Shown one piece after another: positions 35,949 to 46,509 of a stretch of 64,000 bases of DNA. Both the position numbers and the translations under genes were made by a program. Position 1 is the first letter of the stretch; every line of letters begins with the position of its first letter. The DNA lies in contig NZ_VLPK01000003.1 of assembly GCF_007558865.1 (NCBI RefSeq), forward strand, positions 1 through 64,000. The letters run 5' to 3'. The notes beneath the pieces are model-generated. The model had not been told where the DNA came from and made no database searches. It saw nothing but the letters and a program-made list of their open reading frames with translations. This DNA comes from Mucilaginibacter corticis. GTDB lineage: Bacteria; Bacteroidota; Bacteroidia; Sphingobacteriales; Sphingobacteriaceae.

Positions 35949-36788
35949 CTATTTCTTCGCTTGTTCGATCACTTCAGTATTTAACCGTATATACTCGTCA
36001 CTTTTATCTTCGGTTGCTGCCTTAACACCTTCCTGTGCGGTGGCTATTGCGGCAGCTTTGTCACCCTTTTTTAACAGTACACGCGCTTTCCATAGTTTAG
36101 GTACGTATGGCGAAAATGCTTTATTCTTCTCCAGTTCGTTAGCCCAGGCAAGGGCTTTGTTCATATCTTTATTATTGTTGTAGTAATAAATAATAGCCTC
36201 GTAATAGGGTTTCTTATCAGTATTCATAGCCGAATCTATTCGCGCCATAACTTTTGCATCAATATCTGTTGCCAGGTGAATGGTAAAACCGCTGTGTTCC
36301 CATTTCATTTGCAGATCGCAGGCAGTAGGGGTTACATTGTTAAAAGTAAGCGTCATGGTTTCAGTTAAAGCCGACAGATGCTCGGTTTTTACTTTTAACC
36401 GTAAAAAATCATCGGCTTCTTTGTAAGCATAGGCACCCCATTGTTTAGCTTGCTTAATAAAAATAATTGTCCATTCCTTTTCGTCCGGTATACTGAAAAA
36501 GCCATATTCGCCGGCAGGTACCTTTTGGCCCTCAATCGTAACATCATCCGTAAACTTTATTATCGTTGCCGAGTTAGCACCTGTACGCCAAACAGCCCCA
36601 TAAGGTTCCATGCCTCCAAATATTTTGCGGCCCTTTACGTTAGGGCGTGAATAGGTCAAATTAATCTTGCCAAGGCCAAAGCCCTGAACAATTGTTGTGG
36701 CCGAACTGGGTTGCGGGGTTATTTGTGAATAGCTTTTTGCTGTTATAATTAGTAAAATCGCGCAGATACAAACGTATAACTTCTTCAT
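35949..36788 (-). CDS. DUF2911 family secreted protein
   Basis: A 279-residue protein with a signal peptide (LYVCICAILLIITAKSYSQ). The DUF2911 domain fills about residues 25-170: LGKINLTYSRPNVKGRKIFG, YGAVWRTGANSATIIKFTDD, VPAGEYGFFSIP and EWTIIFIKQAKQWGAY are its landmarks. A C-terminal helical TPR-like part follows. The function of the family is unknown. I chose the ATG at 36788 because a 30-residue upstream extension would bury the signal peptide. Confidence 0.85.
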   Translation of the reverse strand: MKKLYVCICAILLIITAKSYSQITPQPSSATTIVQGFGLGKINLTYSRPNVKGRKIFGGMEPYGAVWRTGANSATIIKFTDDVTIEGQKVPAGEYGFFSIPDEKEWTIIFIKQAKQWGAYAYKEADDFLRLKVKTEHLSALTETMTLTFNNVTPTACDLQMKWEHSGFTIHLATDIDAKVMARIDSAMNTDKKPYYEAIIYYYNNNKDMNKALAWANELEKNKAFSPYVPKLWKARVLLKKGDKAAAIATAQEGVKAATEDKSDEYIRLNTEVIEQAKK

Positions 36789-36888
36789 TGTTGTCAGGTT
36801 TAATAATGCTAAGTTATTAAATAAGACTATACTTTTAATGACTTTAGCGATGTAGTATTGCAGAATAATATCTACCATAAATAAAAAA

Positions 36889-36914
36889 CCGCCTCACAAT
36901 TACTTATGAGACGG
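36889..36914 (-). terminator. Terminator after the phosphohexomutase gene
   Basis: The stem CCGCCTCA/TGAGACGG (one mismatch) spans 36889-36896 and 36907-36914 with a 10-nt loop. On the minus strand it is followed by TTTTTTATTTAT. Confidence 0.75.
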
Positions 36915-36937
36915 CTTTTATTTAATATCAGACAGGG

Positions 36938-38674
36938 TTAAACGCCAAGGTCTTTTATAATAGCATCTATCTTTTGTTCAAGCTGCTGATCTGTTTCTTT
37001 GTATTTGTCAGTGCTGCTTAATTTACCGTTTACACTACAATAAAATTTAATTTTAGGTTCAGTGCCTGATGGGCGGGCAGATATAATGCTGCCATCTTCG
37101 GTAATAAATTGCAATACATCTGATTTTGGCAGATCAATTGGTTTAGTTGTATTACTCGTCAGGTCGGTTTCAACACGACGCTCATAATCCTTCAGCGTAA
37201 CCACTTTTGAGCCACCCAAAGTTGCCGGCGGATTGGTGCGGAACGTCTCCATCATAGCTTTGATATCCTCGGCACCGGTTTTACCTTTTTTAGTGATCGA
37301 GATCAGTTTTTCTTTAAAGAAACCGTATTTAACATAAGTTTCAAGTAATGCCTCAAATAAGCTGCTGCCCTGGTCTTTGTAATAAGCCGTCATTTCTGCA
37401 ATAAATGCGCTTGAAACAACCGCATCTTTGTCACGTACCAGTTCGCCTATCAGGTAACCGTAGCTTTCTTCGCCTCCGCCTATAAAGGTTTCTTTGCCTT
37501 CAAGCTGTGTCATCAGCTCACCGATGTATTTAAAGCCGGTTAAGGTATTAAAGCATTTTACATTTTTTGCCGCAGCAATGGTATCTATCAGGTTTGAGGT
37601 TACAATGGTTTTTACAATGTACTCTTTACCTGTTAATTTGCCTGCTTCTTCCCAGGCGCTTAACAAGTAATTGATCAGCATACTGCCGGTTTGGTTGCCG
37701 TTAAGTAGTATAAACTCGTTATCGGTATTTTTTACCGCAATACCAACACGGTCGGCGTCAGGGTCGGTAGCCAGTACCAGGTCGGCATCCACTTCTGCCG
37801 CTTTTTTCAAAGCCAGTGTTAAAGCTTCTTTTTCTTCAGGGTTTGGATAAACAACGGTTGGGAAATTACCATCCGGAGTAGTTTGTTCGTCAACCAATAT
37901 CACATTTTCAAAACCGAACATTTTCAGTGCTTTTGGCACCAACGTAATACCTGTACCGTGTATCGGCGAGTAAACGATTTTTAAATCTTTTTGGCGATTT
38001 ATGGCATCACTGGAAACCGACAGCGCCGTGATTTTTTCAAGATATGATTTATCTATCTCTTCGCCGATCAATTCGATATTCTCGTCAACGCGGTCAAATT
38101 TAACCTCATCAATACTTTTAATTGCAGCAACTTCGTCCATTACTGCAGTGTCTTCAGGATGTACAAACTGACCACCGTCGGCACCATACGCCTTATAGCC
38201 GTTATATTCTTTAGGGTTATGAGATGCCGTAACCATTACTCCACTTTTGCAACCCAATTGCCTGATGGCAAATGATAGTTCGGGCGTAGGCCTAAGTTCT
38301 TTAAAAAAATAAACATGTATGCCGTTGGCCGAAAATACTTCGGCAGTAATGCGGGCAAACAGGTCAGAGTTATTACGGCTATCATGCGCAATGGCTACAC
38401 TTACTTTTTCGCCGGGGTATTTCTTTTTAAGGTGATTGGCCAGCCCTTGTGTGGCAGTGCCGATAGTATATTTATTGACACGGTTTGAACCCGGTCCCAT
38501 AGTGCCGCGCAAACCGCCTGTACCAAATTCAAGGTCGCGGTAAAAAGCATCGGTCAGCTCGATAAAAGCACCTTCGTCAAGCTGCTTCTGAATTTGTTGT
38601 TTTACATCCGTATCATAGCTTCCCTGAAGCCATACGTTTACTTTTTTTAGGATTATTGGATCTAATGACTGCAT
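36938..38674 (-). CDS. Phosphoglucomutase/phosphomannomutase (alpha-D-phosphohexomutase)
   Basis: A 578-residue cytoplasmic enzyme interconverting hexose 1- and 6-phosphates. All four active-site loops are visible: the phosphoserine loop VTASHNPKEYNGYKAYG, the metal loop ATDPDADRVG, the sugar loop GGGEESYGYLIGE and the phosphate loop SARPSGTEPKIKFYCS. The N-terminal GTGGLRGTMGPGSNRVNKYT is typical of the long PgcA-like branch. Length fits that branch (about 570-580). It provides glucose 1-phosphate for polysaccharide and envelope synthesis. Confidence 0.95.
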   Translation of the reverse strand: MQSLDPIILKKVNVWLQGSYDTDVKQQIQKQLDEGAFIELTDAFYRDLEFGTGGLRGTMGPGSNRVNKYTIGTATQGLANHLKKKYPGEKVSVAIAHDSRNNSDLFARITAEVFSANGIHVYFFKELRPTPELSFAIRQLGCKSGVMVTASHNPKEYNGYKAYGADGGQFVHPEDTAVMDEVAAIKSIDEVKFDRVDENIELIGEEIDKSYLEKITALSVSSDAINRQKDLKIVYSPIHGTGITLVPKALKMFGFENVILVDEQTTPDGNFPTVVYPNPEEKEALTLALKKAAEVDADLVLATDPDADRVGIAVKNTDNEFILLNGNQTGSMLINYLLSAWEEAGKLTGKEYIVKTIVTSNLIDTIAAAKNVKCFNTLTGFKYIGELMTQLEGKETFIGGGEESYGYLIGELVRDKDAVVSSAFIAEMTAYYKDQGSSLFEALLETYVKYGFFKEKLISITKKGKTGAEDIKAMMETFRTNPPATLGGSKVVTLKDYERRVETDLTSNTTKPIDLPKSDVLQFITEDGSIISARPSGTEPKIKFYCSVNGKLSSTDKYKETDQQLEQKIDAIIKDLGV

Positions 38675-38774
38675 TTTTAAAAGTGGAAATAATACTGCGG
38701 AAATTACAAACTATTGTCTGAATTGTTGTGATAAATAAAAATATTTGCAGATTTGCTTTCATGGCCGATCTTAT

Positions 38775-38822
38775 TATTTCAGGTCCGCGGCGAGCTTACA
38801 AGCTTATCACGAACCTGAAATA
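38775..38822. repeat. Intergenic inverted repeat between peptidase and phosphohexomutase genes
   Basis: Ten-bp perfect arms TATTTCAGGT / ACCTGAAATA enclose 28 bp that contain a smaller GCTTACAAGC element. On the minus strand it follows the peptidase gene (ends at 38877) but lacks a clear T-tract, so it may be a weak terminator, a stability element or a binding site. Confidence 0.4.
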
Positions 38823-38876
38823 TAAAAAGAGTATGATTAGCGATTATTATTTCCTTACAGATCTTTTAATATCTAT

Positions 38877-39638
38877 TTAAGACGCTTGCCTGATTGTCCA
38901 GAAATCAGTTGCCAGATTGGTATTGGTAAGATACTCATATGGTAAAGTAAACCTTCCTTTGTTACCCCAGTTTTCTCCCCACGAGTTAGTTAAGATCCAC
39001 ACGCTTTTAGTATCATCAAAACCCTCAAGTACCACGCAGTGACCACCTACCAGTTTAGAGCTCTTGGTTGGCATGGGTACTATACCTGTTTTAGCAGCAT
39101 CTTCACCCTCAAATTCTGAATAAACACTAAACCCGATGATTATAGGATAACCTTCTGTAAGGCAAGCTTTCAAATCGCCAATTTTAGTATTGTCTACCCT
39201 GAAATATTGTATGGCTTTATTTTTAAGGGCCGACTTATATACCGCTTTGGCTGGCTTCTTTTTAAATTTAGCGATGTCGTAAGGCCACAACTTTTCGTCG
39301 GCTGCACCATTATTGGCTAACACTTTTAAACAATCTCTTATTTGAGCGCCGCTATCCGTTTTTACAGTACCTTCAATAACCCGCTCGTCATAATAAATTT
39401 GCAATCTTGCTGGTGCGAAATCTGTTAAACCCTGTTTTAAAATTTCCTGTCTTAGTATCCTGGCTCCGCCGTTACCCGTGCAGCAACCTAATTGCCCCTG
39501 GTCTAAAATGGGATTTTTCGGGTTAAACACATCAGCGCTTTTTGGAACCTTAAGCCCGGTTGGTGGTACATAAGGCAAATCGCGGAAGTCGCCAAAATCC
39601 GGTATATAACCGTATTTGGTAATTGATCTTTGTTCCAT
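38877..39638 (-). CDS. C1-family papain-like cysteine peptidase
   Basis: A 253-residue protein with no signal peptide. The catalytic Cys lies in LDQGQLGCCTGNGGARIL near residue 51, preceded by the oxyanion-hole Gln. The His is in GGHCVVLEGFDD and the Asn in LTNSWGENWGNKGRF. The N-terminal FGDFRDLPYVPP is typical of this bacterial branch. The absence of a pro-domain and signal suggests intracellular action, or delivery by another route. Substrates are unknown. It is monocistronic, between a palindrome and the tRNA-Lys terminator. Confidence 0.9.
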   Translation of the reverse strand: MEQRSITKYGYIPDFGDFRDLPYVPPTGLKVPKSADVFNPKNPILDQGQLGCCTGNGGARILRQEILKQGLTDFAPARLQIYYDERVIEGTVKTDSGAQIRDCLKVLANNGAADEKLWPYDIAKFKKKPAKAVYKSALKNKAIQYFRVDNTKIGDLKACLTEGYPIIIGFSVYSEFEGEDAAKTGIVPMPTKSSKLVGGHCVVLEGFDDTKSVWILTNSWGENWGNKGRFTLPYEYLTNTNLATDFWTIRQAS

Positions 39639-39788
39639 AATGATTGATTTTATTGGGTATTAAGTTTTTGATTTATAATAGCTTATGTTAAAGTTACATA
39701 AAAGGAAAAGTCAAATTATAATAATAATTAAAATCAATAATTGAATAGGTTTTAGATCAGAAAATATTTGGAAGTAGCTTAAAAAAAT

Positions 39789-39826
39789 AAAACCGCTTCT
39801 AACGTAATTAGGAGCGGTTTTTTATT
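39789..39826 (-). terminator. Terminator of tRNA-Lys, bidirectional
   Basis: Twelve-base arms AAAACCGCTTCT (39789-39800) and AGGAGCGGTTTT (39810-39821) pair with one G-U-type contact. T-rich sequence follows on both strands. It lies just downstream of the tRNA gene on the minus strand. Confidence 0.8.
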
Positions 39827-39830
39827 TAAG

Positions 39831-39906
39831 TGGTGACCTGGGAGAGGATCGAACTCTCGACCCACTGATTAAGAGTCAGTTGCTCTACCGGCTGAGCTAC
39901 CAAGTC
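39831..39906 (-). tRNA. tRNA-Lys (anticodon CTT)
   Basis: A 76-nt cloverleaf on the minus strand. The acceptor stem GACTTGG pairs with CCAGGTC (one G-U), the D arm is GCTC/GAGC, the anticodon stem-loop ACTGA-CTCTTAA-TCAGT gives anticodon CTT, and the T arm is GAGAG-TTCGATC-CTCTC. The discriminator A and the CCA end are encoded. The anticodon reads AAG (lysine). No integrase or repeat is attached to this tRNA gene. Confidence 0.96.
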
Positions 39907-40099
39907 TGATTTTGACCGGGTGGCAAATATACAGCAATATAATAAATTGTCAACTTAGTTTGTTGTTATTATTTAAAACGATACCCAATTGGTTCAAAGT
40001 ACAATTGATCAATAAACATCGGGCTTGCGAATCAGCGCATCCTGCTCAATCATTTATTTTTATTATTTCTATTTACCGGGATAGTTGCTACTTTTAAAA

Positions 40100-41533
40100 A
40101 TGAATCTTAAACACAAGGTATTTTTTTGGTTGGCCGTAGTTTGCCTGCCTTTCTCATTAACTGCGCAAACTTTTAGCAACTTCAATAAAAAGGGTGAACA
40201 GGTAACCAAGTTTAGTAAACTGGGCGATGCTGTTGATGCGCACGATGGAGAGATAGCTTATTTTAACGGTACTTATTACTTGTATGGCACCAGTTATGGT
40301 TGCGGGTTTGAATGGGGCCATAAAGACGCGCCATTTTGTGGATTTGAGGTTTATTCATCTAAAGATATGGTGACTTGGACAGATAAAGGTACTTTGTTTG
40401 ATGCCAGTACACCGGTTTGGCAAACACGTTGTAATGGCAATACTTATGGCTGTTTCAGGCCACATGTTATCTATAACAGCAAAACTAAATTGTACGTGCT
40501 CTGGATAAATGTTTATGATAATCGTGTGGGTTATCGTGTATTTACAAGTAAAACCCCTGTCGGCCCATTCGTTGAGCAGGCAGAACCGAAACTGGCTGTA
40601 AATGCCGACGCTGCTGTGGGAGGCTTAAACAACGGCGACCATGACACCTTTGTAGACGACGACGGGAAAGCTTATTTGGCTTATACGGATTGGCATGCCA
40701 AAGGAGCTATCGCTATTGAACAATTGAGTGATGATTATCTTACCGGCACAGGCAAAGTGGTGCAGGCAGTAACCAAGGAAAGCACAGAAGCCCCGGCCTT
40801 ATTTAAGCGGAAGGGAATTTATTACCTGATATACTCAGACCCAAACTGCGGTTATTGTGGCGGAACGGGTGCGTCTTATCGTACTGCTAAATCGCCATTA
40901 GGTCCATGGTCAGAAGGGATTAAGATCAGTGATAATTCATGCGGTGGGCAACCTTCGTTTGTGTCATCCATTAAACTAAAAACAGGTGATGTGTTTTTAT
41001 TTGGAAGCGATCTGTGGAACAATGCTGCAAAGAATGAATCGCTGGCTAATTATTACTGGGCGCCATTAAAATTTAATGAAGATGGTTCTATAAAACCTAT
41101 AGCCTGTCAAAATACCGTAGCTGTGCCCGGAAGTACCAAAACAGACGAGAGCTTGAATTATGCGCCGGGTTGCGATATTAACGCTGCAACTAAGCGTACC
41201 ACAAGTTTTAAAGCTGCTAAAACCGGTTTGTTAACCAATCTCAGCCTATCAACTTTCAAATCGGCTTATCCCGACGCAGAATTACAGATAACTATTTCTG
41301 CAGAAGGTAGTGATCAGCCTTTAAAATCATTTACCGTGAACGCCGGTAGATTAAGCTGGTCACCTAAGAATCTGGTTTTGCATCCTGAAATTAAGGTTAT
41401 AGCCGGTAAAACCTATACTATCAGCATAAGCTCTACTATTTCAAAAGGATGTTATGGTTTGGAGTATGACAGGGCGACGAAGGATAGTGCCGAACCTGCA
41501 TTTTTATATAAGTTAACTATAGCAAGCAAATAA
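40100..41533 (+). CDS. Glycoside hydrolase family 43 protein, secreted
   Basis: A 477-residue enzyme with a signal peptide (KVFFWLAVVCLPFSLTAQ). The five-bladed propeller starts with the family block DAHDGEIAYFNGTYYLYGTS, whose Asp is the probable general base. DHDTFVDDDGKAYLAYTDWH supplies the pKa-modulating Asp and STEAPALFKRKGIYYLIYSD the general-acid Glu. The C-terminal 120 residues form a beta-sandwich accessory domain. GH43 enzymes release arabinose, xylose or galactose from plant polysaccharides. Subfamily and substrate are not assigned. I use the ATG at 40100, five codons inside the longest frame, because it directly precedes the signal peptide. Confidence 0.87.
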   Translation: MNLKHKVFFWLAVVCLPFSLTAQTFSNFNKKGEQVTKFSKLGDAVDAHDGEIAYFNGTYYLYGTSYGCGFEWGHKDAPFCGFEVYSSKDMVTWTDKGTLFDASTPVWQTRCNGNTYGCFRPHVIYNSKTKLYVLWINVYDNRVGYRVFTSKTPVGPFVEQAEPKLAVNADAAVGGLNNGDHDTFVDDDGKAYLAYTDWHAKGAIAIEQLSDDYLTGTGKVVQAVTKESTEAPALFKRKGIYYLIYSDPNCGYCGGTGASYRTAKSPLGPWSEGIKISDNSCGGQPSFVSSIKLKTGDVFLFGSDLWNNAAKNESLANYYWAPLKFNEDGSIKPIACQNTVAVPGSTKTDESLNYAPGCDINAATKRTTSFKAAKTGLLTNLSLSTFKSAYPDAELQITISAEGSDQPLKSFTVNAGRLSWSPKNLVLHPEIKVIAGKTYTISISSTISKGCYGLEYDRATKDSAEPAFLYKLTIASK

Positions 41534-41546
41534 CTTGCTTGCTATA
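41518..41546. terminator. Perfect hairpin overlapping the GH43 stop codon
   Basis: Twelve-bp perfect arms TATAGCAAGCAA / TTGCTTGCTATA with a 5-nt loop span the stop codon of the GH43 gene and the space before the convergent ABC-F gene. No long T-tract follows, so it may act as a weak bidirectional terminator or a 3'-end stabiliser. Confidence 0.55.
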
Positions 41547-41563
41547 ATTAACACACGTTGCGT

Positions 41564-43222
<1,659 letters not shown>

Positions 43223-43281
43223 TTAGTGATTAGCGGTTGGAGATTAGAGATTAGTTAAGCGAATTGTGGTAGATGGCGACA

Positions 43282-43683
43282 TTAACTTATCCTCATTAAG
43301 GATTCAAGGCTTTCTGTTTCATGATCTGCCAGTTTTTGAAGCGGACCTGATGCTACCAGTTTCATCATCATGTTTAATTCAGCAGTAATGCTGAATGTTA
43401 CGTTTGTTTTATCGCTGTCTGCTTCAAGCACCCAGTTAAGTTGTACCGGGAAAGGTGGGTTATCAACTGCTGTGATATTTACTGCCTTATTTTCTACGCG
43501 CTCGGTGATCCGTAACGATAGTTTAATGGTATTTTGTACCGTAAAACCGGCCTCATTATAGCTGGCTGACCAGTTTTGTACACTATCAGGCATTAACTGC
43601 CCATGGTTATTAAAGTCAGATAAGAAACCATAAACAGCTTCCGGCGAAGCGTTTATAACCTTTTTACTTTCGAAAGTTGTCAT
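43282..43683 (-). CDS. SRPBCC (START-like) family protein
   Basis: A 133-residue single-domain protein. The opening (FESKKVINASPEAVYGFLSD) and the C-terminal helix (LQKLADHETESLESLMRI) are typical of SRPBCC helix-grip proteins that bind hydrophobic ligands. No ligand can be named. It follows pyrE after 7 bp and is probably its operon partner. The 95 bp towards the ABC-F gene contain only a short GAGATTAG-type repeat. Confidence 0.8.
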   Translation of the reverse strand: MTTFESKKVINASPEAVYGFLSDFNNHGQLMPDSVQNWSASYNEAGFTVQNTIKLSLRITERVENKAVNITAVDNPPFPVQLNWVLEADSDKTNVTFSITAELNMMMKLVASGPLQKLADHETESLESLMRIS

Positions 43684-43690
43684 ATTGTTA

Positions 43691-44341
43691 TTAAGCAGTT
43701 TCCGTTCCCCAGGTTGACGGGCTTTCGCGCCACTCTCTTAAAATCTCAACATCTTTGCGTGAAATGTATTGATGCTGCTCGGCATAATTAATTAATGCCG
43801 AATAATTTGAAAGCGTAATAAAAGGGCAATTGGCGGCCTTGAAATTCTCGGTAGCTATATCAAAGCCATAGCTGAATATTGCGGCTAAACCAGCTACATC
43901 ATAACCCGCTTCGCGCAAAGCAGCTACAGCCTGTAAACTACTGCCGCCGGTCGATATCAGGTCTTCAATAACCACTACACGCTTACCGGTAAGTATATCG
44001 CCTTCGATCATATTCCCGCGGCCGTGTTCTTTTGGTTTTGACCGAACATAAATAAAAGGTAATCCAAGTTCCTGAGCTACCAATGCACCTTGAGGGATGC
44101 CTGCAGTAGCAACACCTGCAATACAGCCTACAGAACCAAATTTTTCCTGGATAGCTTTAGTTAATTGCTGGCGAATGTAAGTACGTATAGGGGGATGAGA
44201 CAGTGTAATCCGGTTATCGCAATAAATTGGCGATTTCCAGCCCGATGCCCATGTAAAAGGATTATTAGGTTGTAATTTAATTGCTTTAATTTGCAACAGA
44301 AATTCCGCTACCTGTTGTTCGGTTTCACTAATATTAAACAT
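43691..44341 (-). CDS. pyrE: Orotate phosphoribosyltransferase
   Basis: A 216-residue enzyme that joins orotate to PRPP in pyrimidine synthesis. The start (QVAEFLLQIKAIKLQPNNPF, TWASGWKSPIYCDNR) is the conserved N-terminus of the family in Bacteroidota. KPKEHGRGNMIEG is the flexible catalytic loop and VVVIEDLISTGGSSLQAV the PRPP-binding motif. Its ATG (reverse of 44339-44341) shares two bases with the ATG of the divergent NUDIX gene (44340-44342), so each promoter must lie inside the other gene. Confidence 0.95.
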   Translation of the reverse strand: MFNISETEQQVAEFLLQIKAIKLQPNNPFTWASGWKSPIYCDNRITLSHPPIRTYIRQQLTKAIQEKFGSVGCIAGVATAGIPQGALVAQELGLPFIYVRSKPKEHGRGNMIEGDILTGKRVVVIEDLISTGGSSLQAVAALREAGYDVAGLAAIFSYGFDIATENFKAANCPFITLSNYSALINYAEQHQYISRKDVEILREWRESPSTWGTETA

Positions 44342-44978
44342 GGCTCAAAAATACAGAATTTATATTAACCAGAAAGTTATCTTATTAACAGAATCTGAAC
44401 CAATTCAAACAGCTAATTATCAAAAGATTGATAGCCAGACATTTGATCTTAAAATAATTTATACCTGGATATTGGCCCATAAAAGCGAACTGTTTTATGT
44501 TCTGTGTAAAGATGCCAAAGCATTTTTAAAACAGGTTAAGCAGAGTGTTACTGTTATTGAAGCGGCAGGCGGCCTGGTGAAAAATGAAAACCGCGACCTT
44601 TTATTCATCTATCGTAATGATAAATGGGACCTGCCCAAAGGAAAAATTGAAAAAGGCGAAACTGTTAAAGAAGCCGCCGTGCGCGAGGTAGAAGAGGAGT
44701 GCAACATAGTTGTTAATAAACTTGGCAAAAAGATCTGCAAAACTTACCATGTTTATATTTATAAGGACGAGGTGGTTTTAAAGAAAACCCATTGGTATAA
44801 AATGAAAGCGAAAGGCCAGAACAAGTTAAAGCCACAAAAAGAAGAGGGGATAACAGACGTACGCTGGTTTAAACCAAATGACATTGATGCGATATTGAGT
44901 AATACTTTCCCGTCTATTCTTGATGTATTGGCAGCAATGGATCTGATTACAGATAAGCCAGTGCTTCTTTCGGAATAA
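44340..44978 (+). CDS. NUDIX hydrolase
   Basis: A 212-residue protein. The first 65 residues (KYRIYINQKVILLTESEP) form a small extra domain common in Bacteroidota members. The NUDIX box is GKIEKGETVKEAAVREVEEECNI, given here by its landmarks GKIEKGETVKE and REVEEE, with all metal-binding glutamates present. These enzymes hydrolyse nucleoside diphosphates linked to another group. The true substrate is unknown. The start codon overlaps that of pyrE on the other strand, and the 3' end overlaps the coaD 3' end by 32 bp, so this gene is packed between two essential ones. Confidence 0.9.
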   Translation: MAQKYRIYINQKVILLTESEPIQTANYQKIDSQTFDLKIIYTWILAHKSELFYVLCKDAKAFLKQVKQSVTVIEAAGGLVKNENRDLLFIYRNDKWDLPKGKIEKGETVKEAAVREVEEECNIVVNKLGKKICKTYHVYIYKDEVVLKKTHWYKMKAKGQNKLKPQKEEGITDVRWFKPNDIDAILSNTFPSILDVLAAMDLITDKPVLLSE

Positions 44979-45408
44979 ACTGGCTTACATCGCCGTTGTA
45001 GCGCAATATCTCGCGTACAATAGTCGAACTGATAGATGAGTAACCCGGTTTGCTTACAATAAAAATACTTTCGATATCCGGCATAAGCGAATGATTCATT
45101 TGGGCTATGGCTTTTTCATATTCAAAATCAGATACCGTACGGATGCCTCGGATCATATAAGCGGCGCCAATACTTTTACAAAAATTAACCGTTAAGCCTT
45201 CGTAAGCTATGATATGAATTTTAGGCTCAGTTTCAAAAATGGCCCTGAGCATCTGCTCGCGTTTTTCTATACTTAAAAAACCTGGTTTGGCGCTGTTGCT
45301 GCCAATACCTATATAAATTTTATCAAATAAGCCTACCGATCTTTTCACAATATCAACATGAGCTTTGGTAACCGGGTCAAACGATCCGGGGAAAAGGGCT
45401 ATTTTCAT
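44947..45408 (-). CDS. coaD: Phosphopantetheine adenylyltransferase
   Basis: A 153-residue enzyme of coenzyme A synthesis that adenylates 4'-phosphopantetheine. The nucleotidyltransferase motif FPGSFDPVTKAHVDIVKRSV carries the conserved T/HxxH-type His, and the C-terminal motif ISSTIVREILRYNGDVSQFI is the ISST signature. Length is normal. The last 32 bp run under the 3' end of the NUDIX gene. Confidence 0.95.
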   Translation of the reverse strand: MKIALFPGSFDPVTKAHVDIVKRSVGLFDKIYIGIGSNSAKPGFLSIEKREQMLRAIFETEPKIHIIAYEGLTVNFCKSIGAAYMIRGIRTVSDFEYEKAIAQMNHSLMPDIESIFIVSKPGYSSISSTIVREILRYNGDVSQFIPKEALAYL

Positions 45409-45453
45409 GGTCTGTTGTATTTTACGTAAAGATAAATCTAATATGGTTTAGTT

Positions 45454-46464
45454 CTACCTTAATTTTTGGATAAATCCGTAATGCGGCGCCGGCGTCTTTC
45501 CGTTGGGGATATTGTTATACGCCTGGTAAAATATGTTGCTATTGTTTTGGTCAATCCCTTTAAATAATCTCCCTATCGCTTTTTGAATTTCCTGGTTCTC
45601 TGCCTTTAAAGCAACGCTGTCCGTCAATTTAATTGCCGACTTATAACCGATCAAAGGGAAAACACCTTTATGACCTTCCTCTTCCATTATCTCCGGGCTG
45701 ATAGAAAAAATTTGCGGTTTAGTTTTAACCAGGCCAATTATAAACGGGAATTGGTACCTGGCATTTGCTTCGTCAATTATTTTTGAATAAAAGATCTTCA
45801 TTTCGCTATTGTTTTTGTACGTAAAGCGGTCGCCACCAGGGTTAACTAATTGCGATACCAGGATCATATTGTTTGTAGCGTCCAGCAAATCACCTCCGTT
45901 ATAAAGGCCTAAAGCAGTTTTGTAATATTCCTGGGGTGTTTTATTAAGAATATTGTAATCACCAATCTGCAGGATGTTTATTTTCCAGTTATCTCCATAT
46001 TTTCCATAAATAACCGTTATTAAACAATTAACAGGTAGGTTCTTGGTTACCAGTAAAGATATATATGTCTGCTCATTTACTGCTTTATAAGATAATATAT
46101 AATCCGCGTCGTTTCCTTTATTTGACGTGATGGTATCAGGTATATTAGCGGTAGTATTTACTTTATAATACTCATCAAGTACCTCGTAATCTTTTGCCTC
46201 ATATTTTTTAGCCGATCTGTTTATAATGCTATCAAGATTGCCTTTTGCCCTTTTAACCAATTGGGCAGATAACAATGCCTTTACCGCGCCAATATTTTTG
46301 GTCATTATGCCGGTAAAAAGTTTTTGGTTCAGATCAGCTATTTGCTTTTTAACGTCGCTGTTTATATCGCCATTAGTCCAGGTGCCGGTTTTGTCTGAAT
46401 GACAACTTTGCATTGACACAATAAAGCAGGTGGCAAATAATAGATATATAATATTTCTTTTCAT
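45454..46464 (-). CDS. Hypothetical lipoprotein
   Basis: A 336-residue protein with a lipoprotein signal (LLFATCFIVSMQSCHSDK, Cys near 21). The body has no motif I recognise. Its first third (LNQKLFTGIMTKNIGAVKAL) resembles NTF2-like DUF sequences, followed by a domain with repeated basic and aromatic positions. It lies between rsmD (45 bp) and coaD (45 bp) in a co-directional run, but its role is unknown. Confidence 0.7.
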   Translation of the reverse strand: MKRNIIYLLFATCFIVSMQSCHSDKTGTWTNGDINSDVKKQIADLNQKLFTGIMTKNIGAVKALLSAQLVKRAKGNLDSIINRSAKKYEAKDYEVLDEYYKVNTTANIPDTITSNKGNDADYILSYKAVNEQTYISLLVTKNLPVNCLITVIYGKYGDNWKINILQIGDYNILNKTPQEYYKTALGLYNGGDLLDATNNMILVSQLVNPGGDRFTYKNNSEMKIFYSKIIDEANARYQFPFIIGLVKTKPQIFSISPEIMEEEGHKGVFPLIGYKSAIKLTDSVALKAENQEIQKAIGRLFKGIDQNNSNIFYQAYNNIPNGKTPAPHYGFIQKLR

Positions 46465-46509
46465 TTGTTAAAATTGGTACAAGTCGGGGGGATTAAAAAC
46501 GCAATATTA

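Noticed and set aside
39831..39906. tRNA-Lys gene as an integration site
   Set aside because: No integrase, repeat of the tRNA end or foreign-looking cargo was found on either side.
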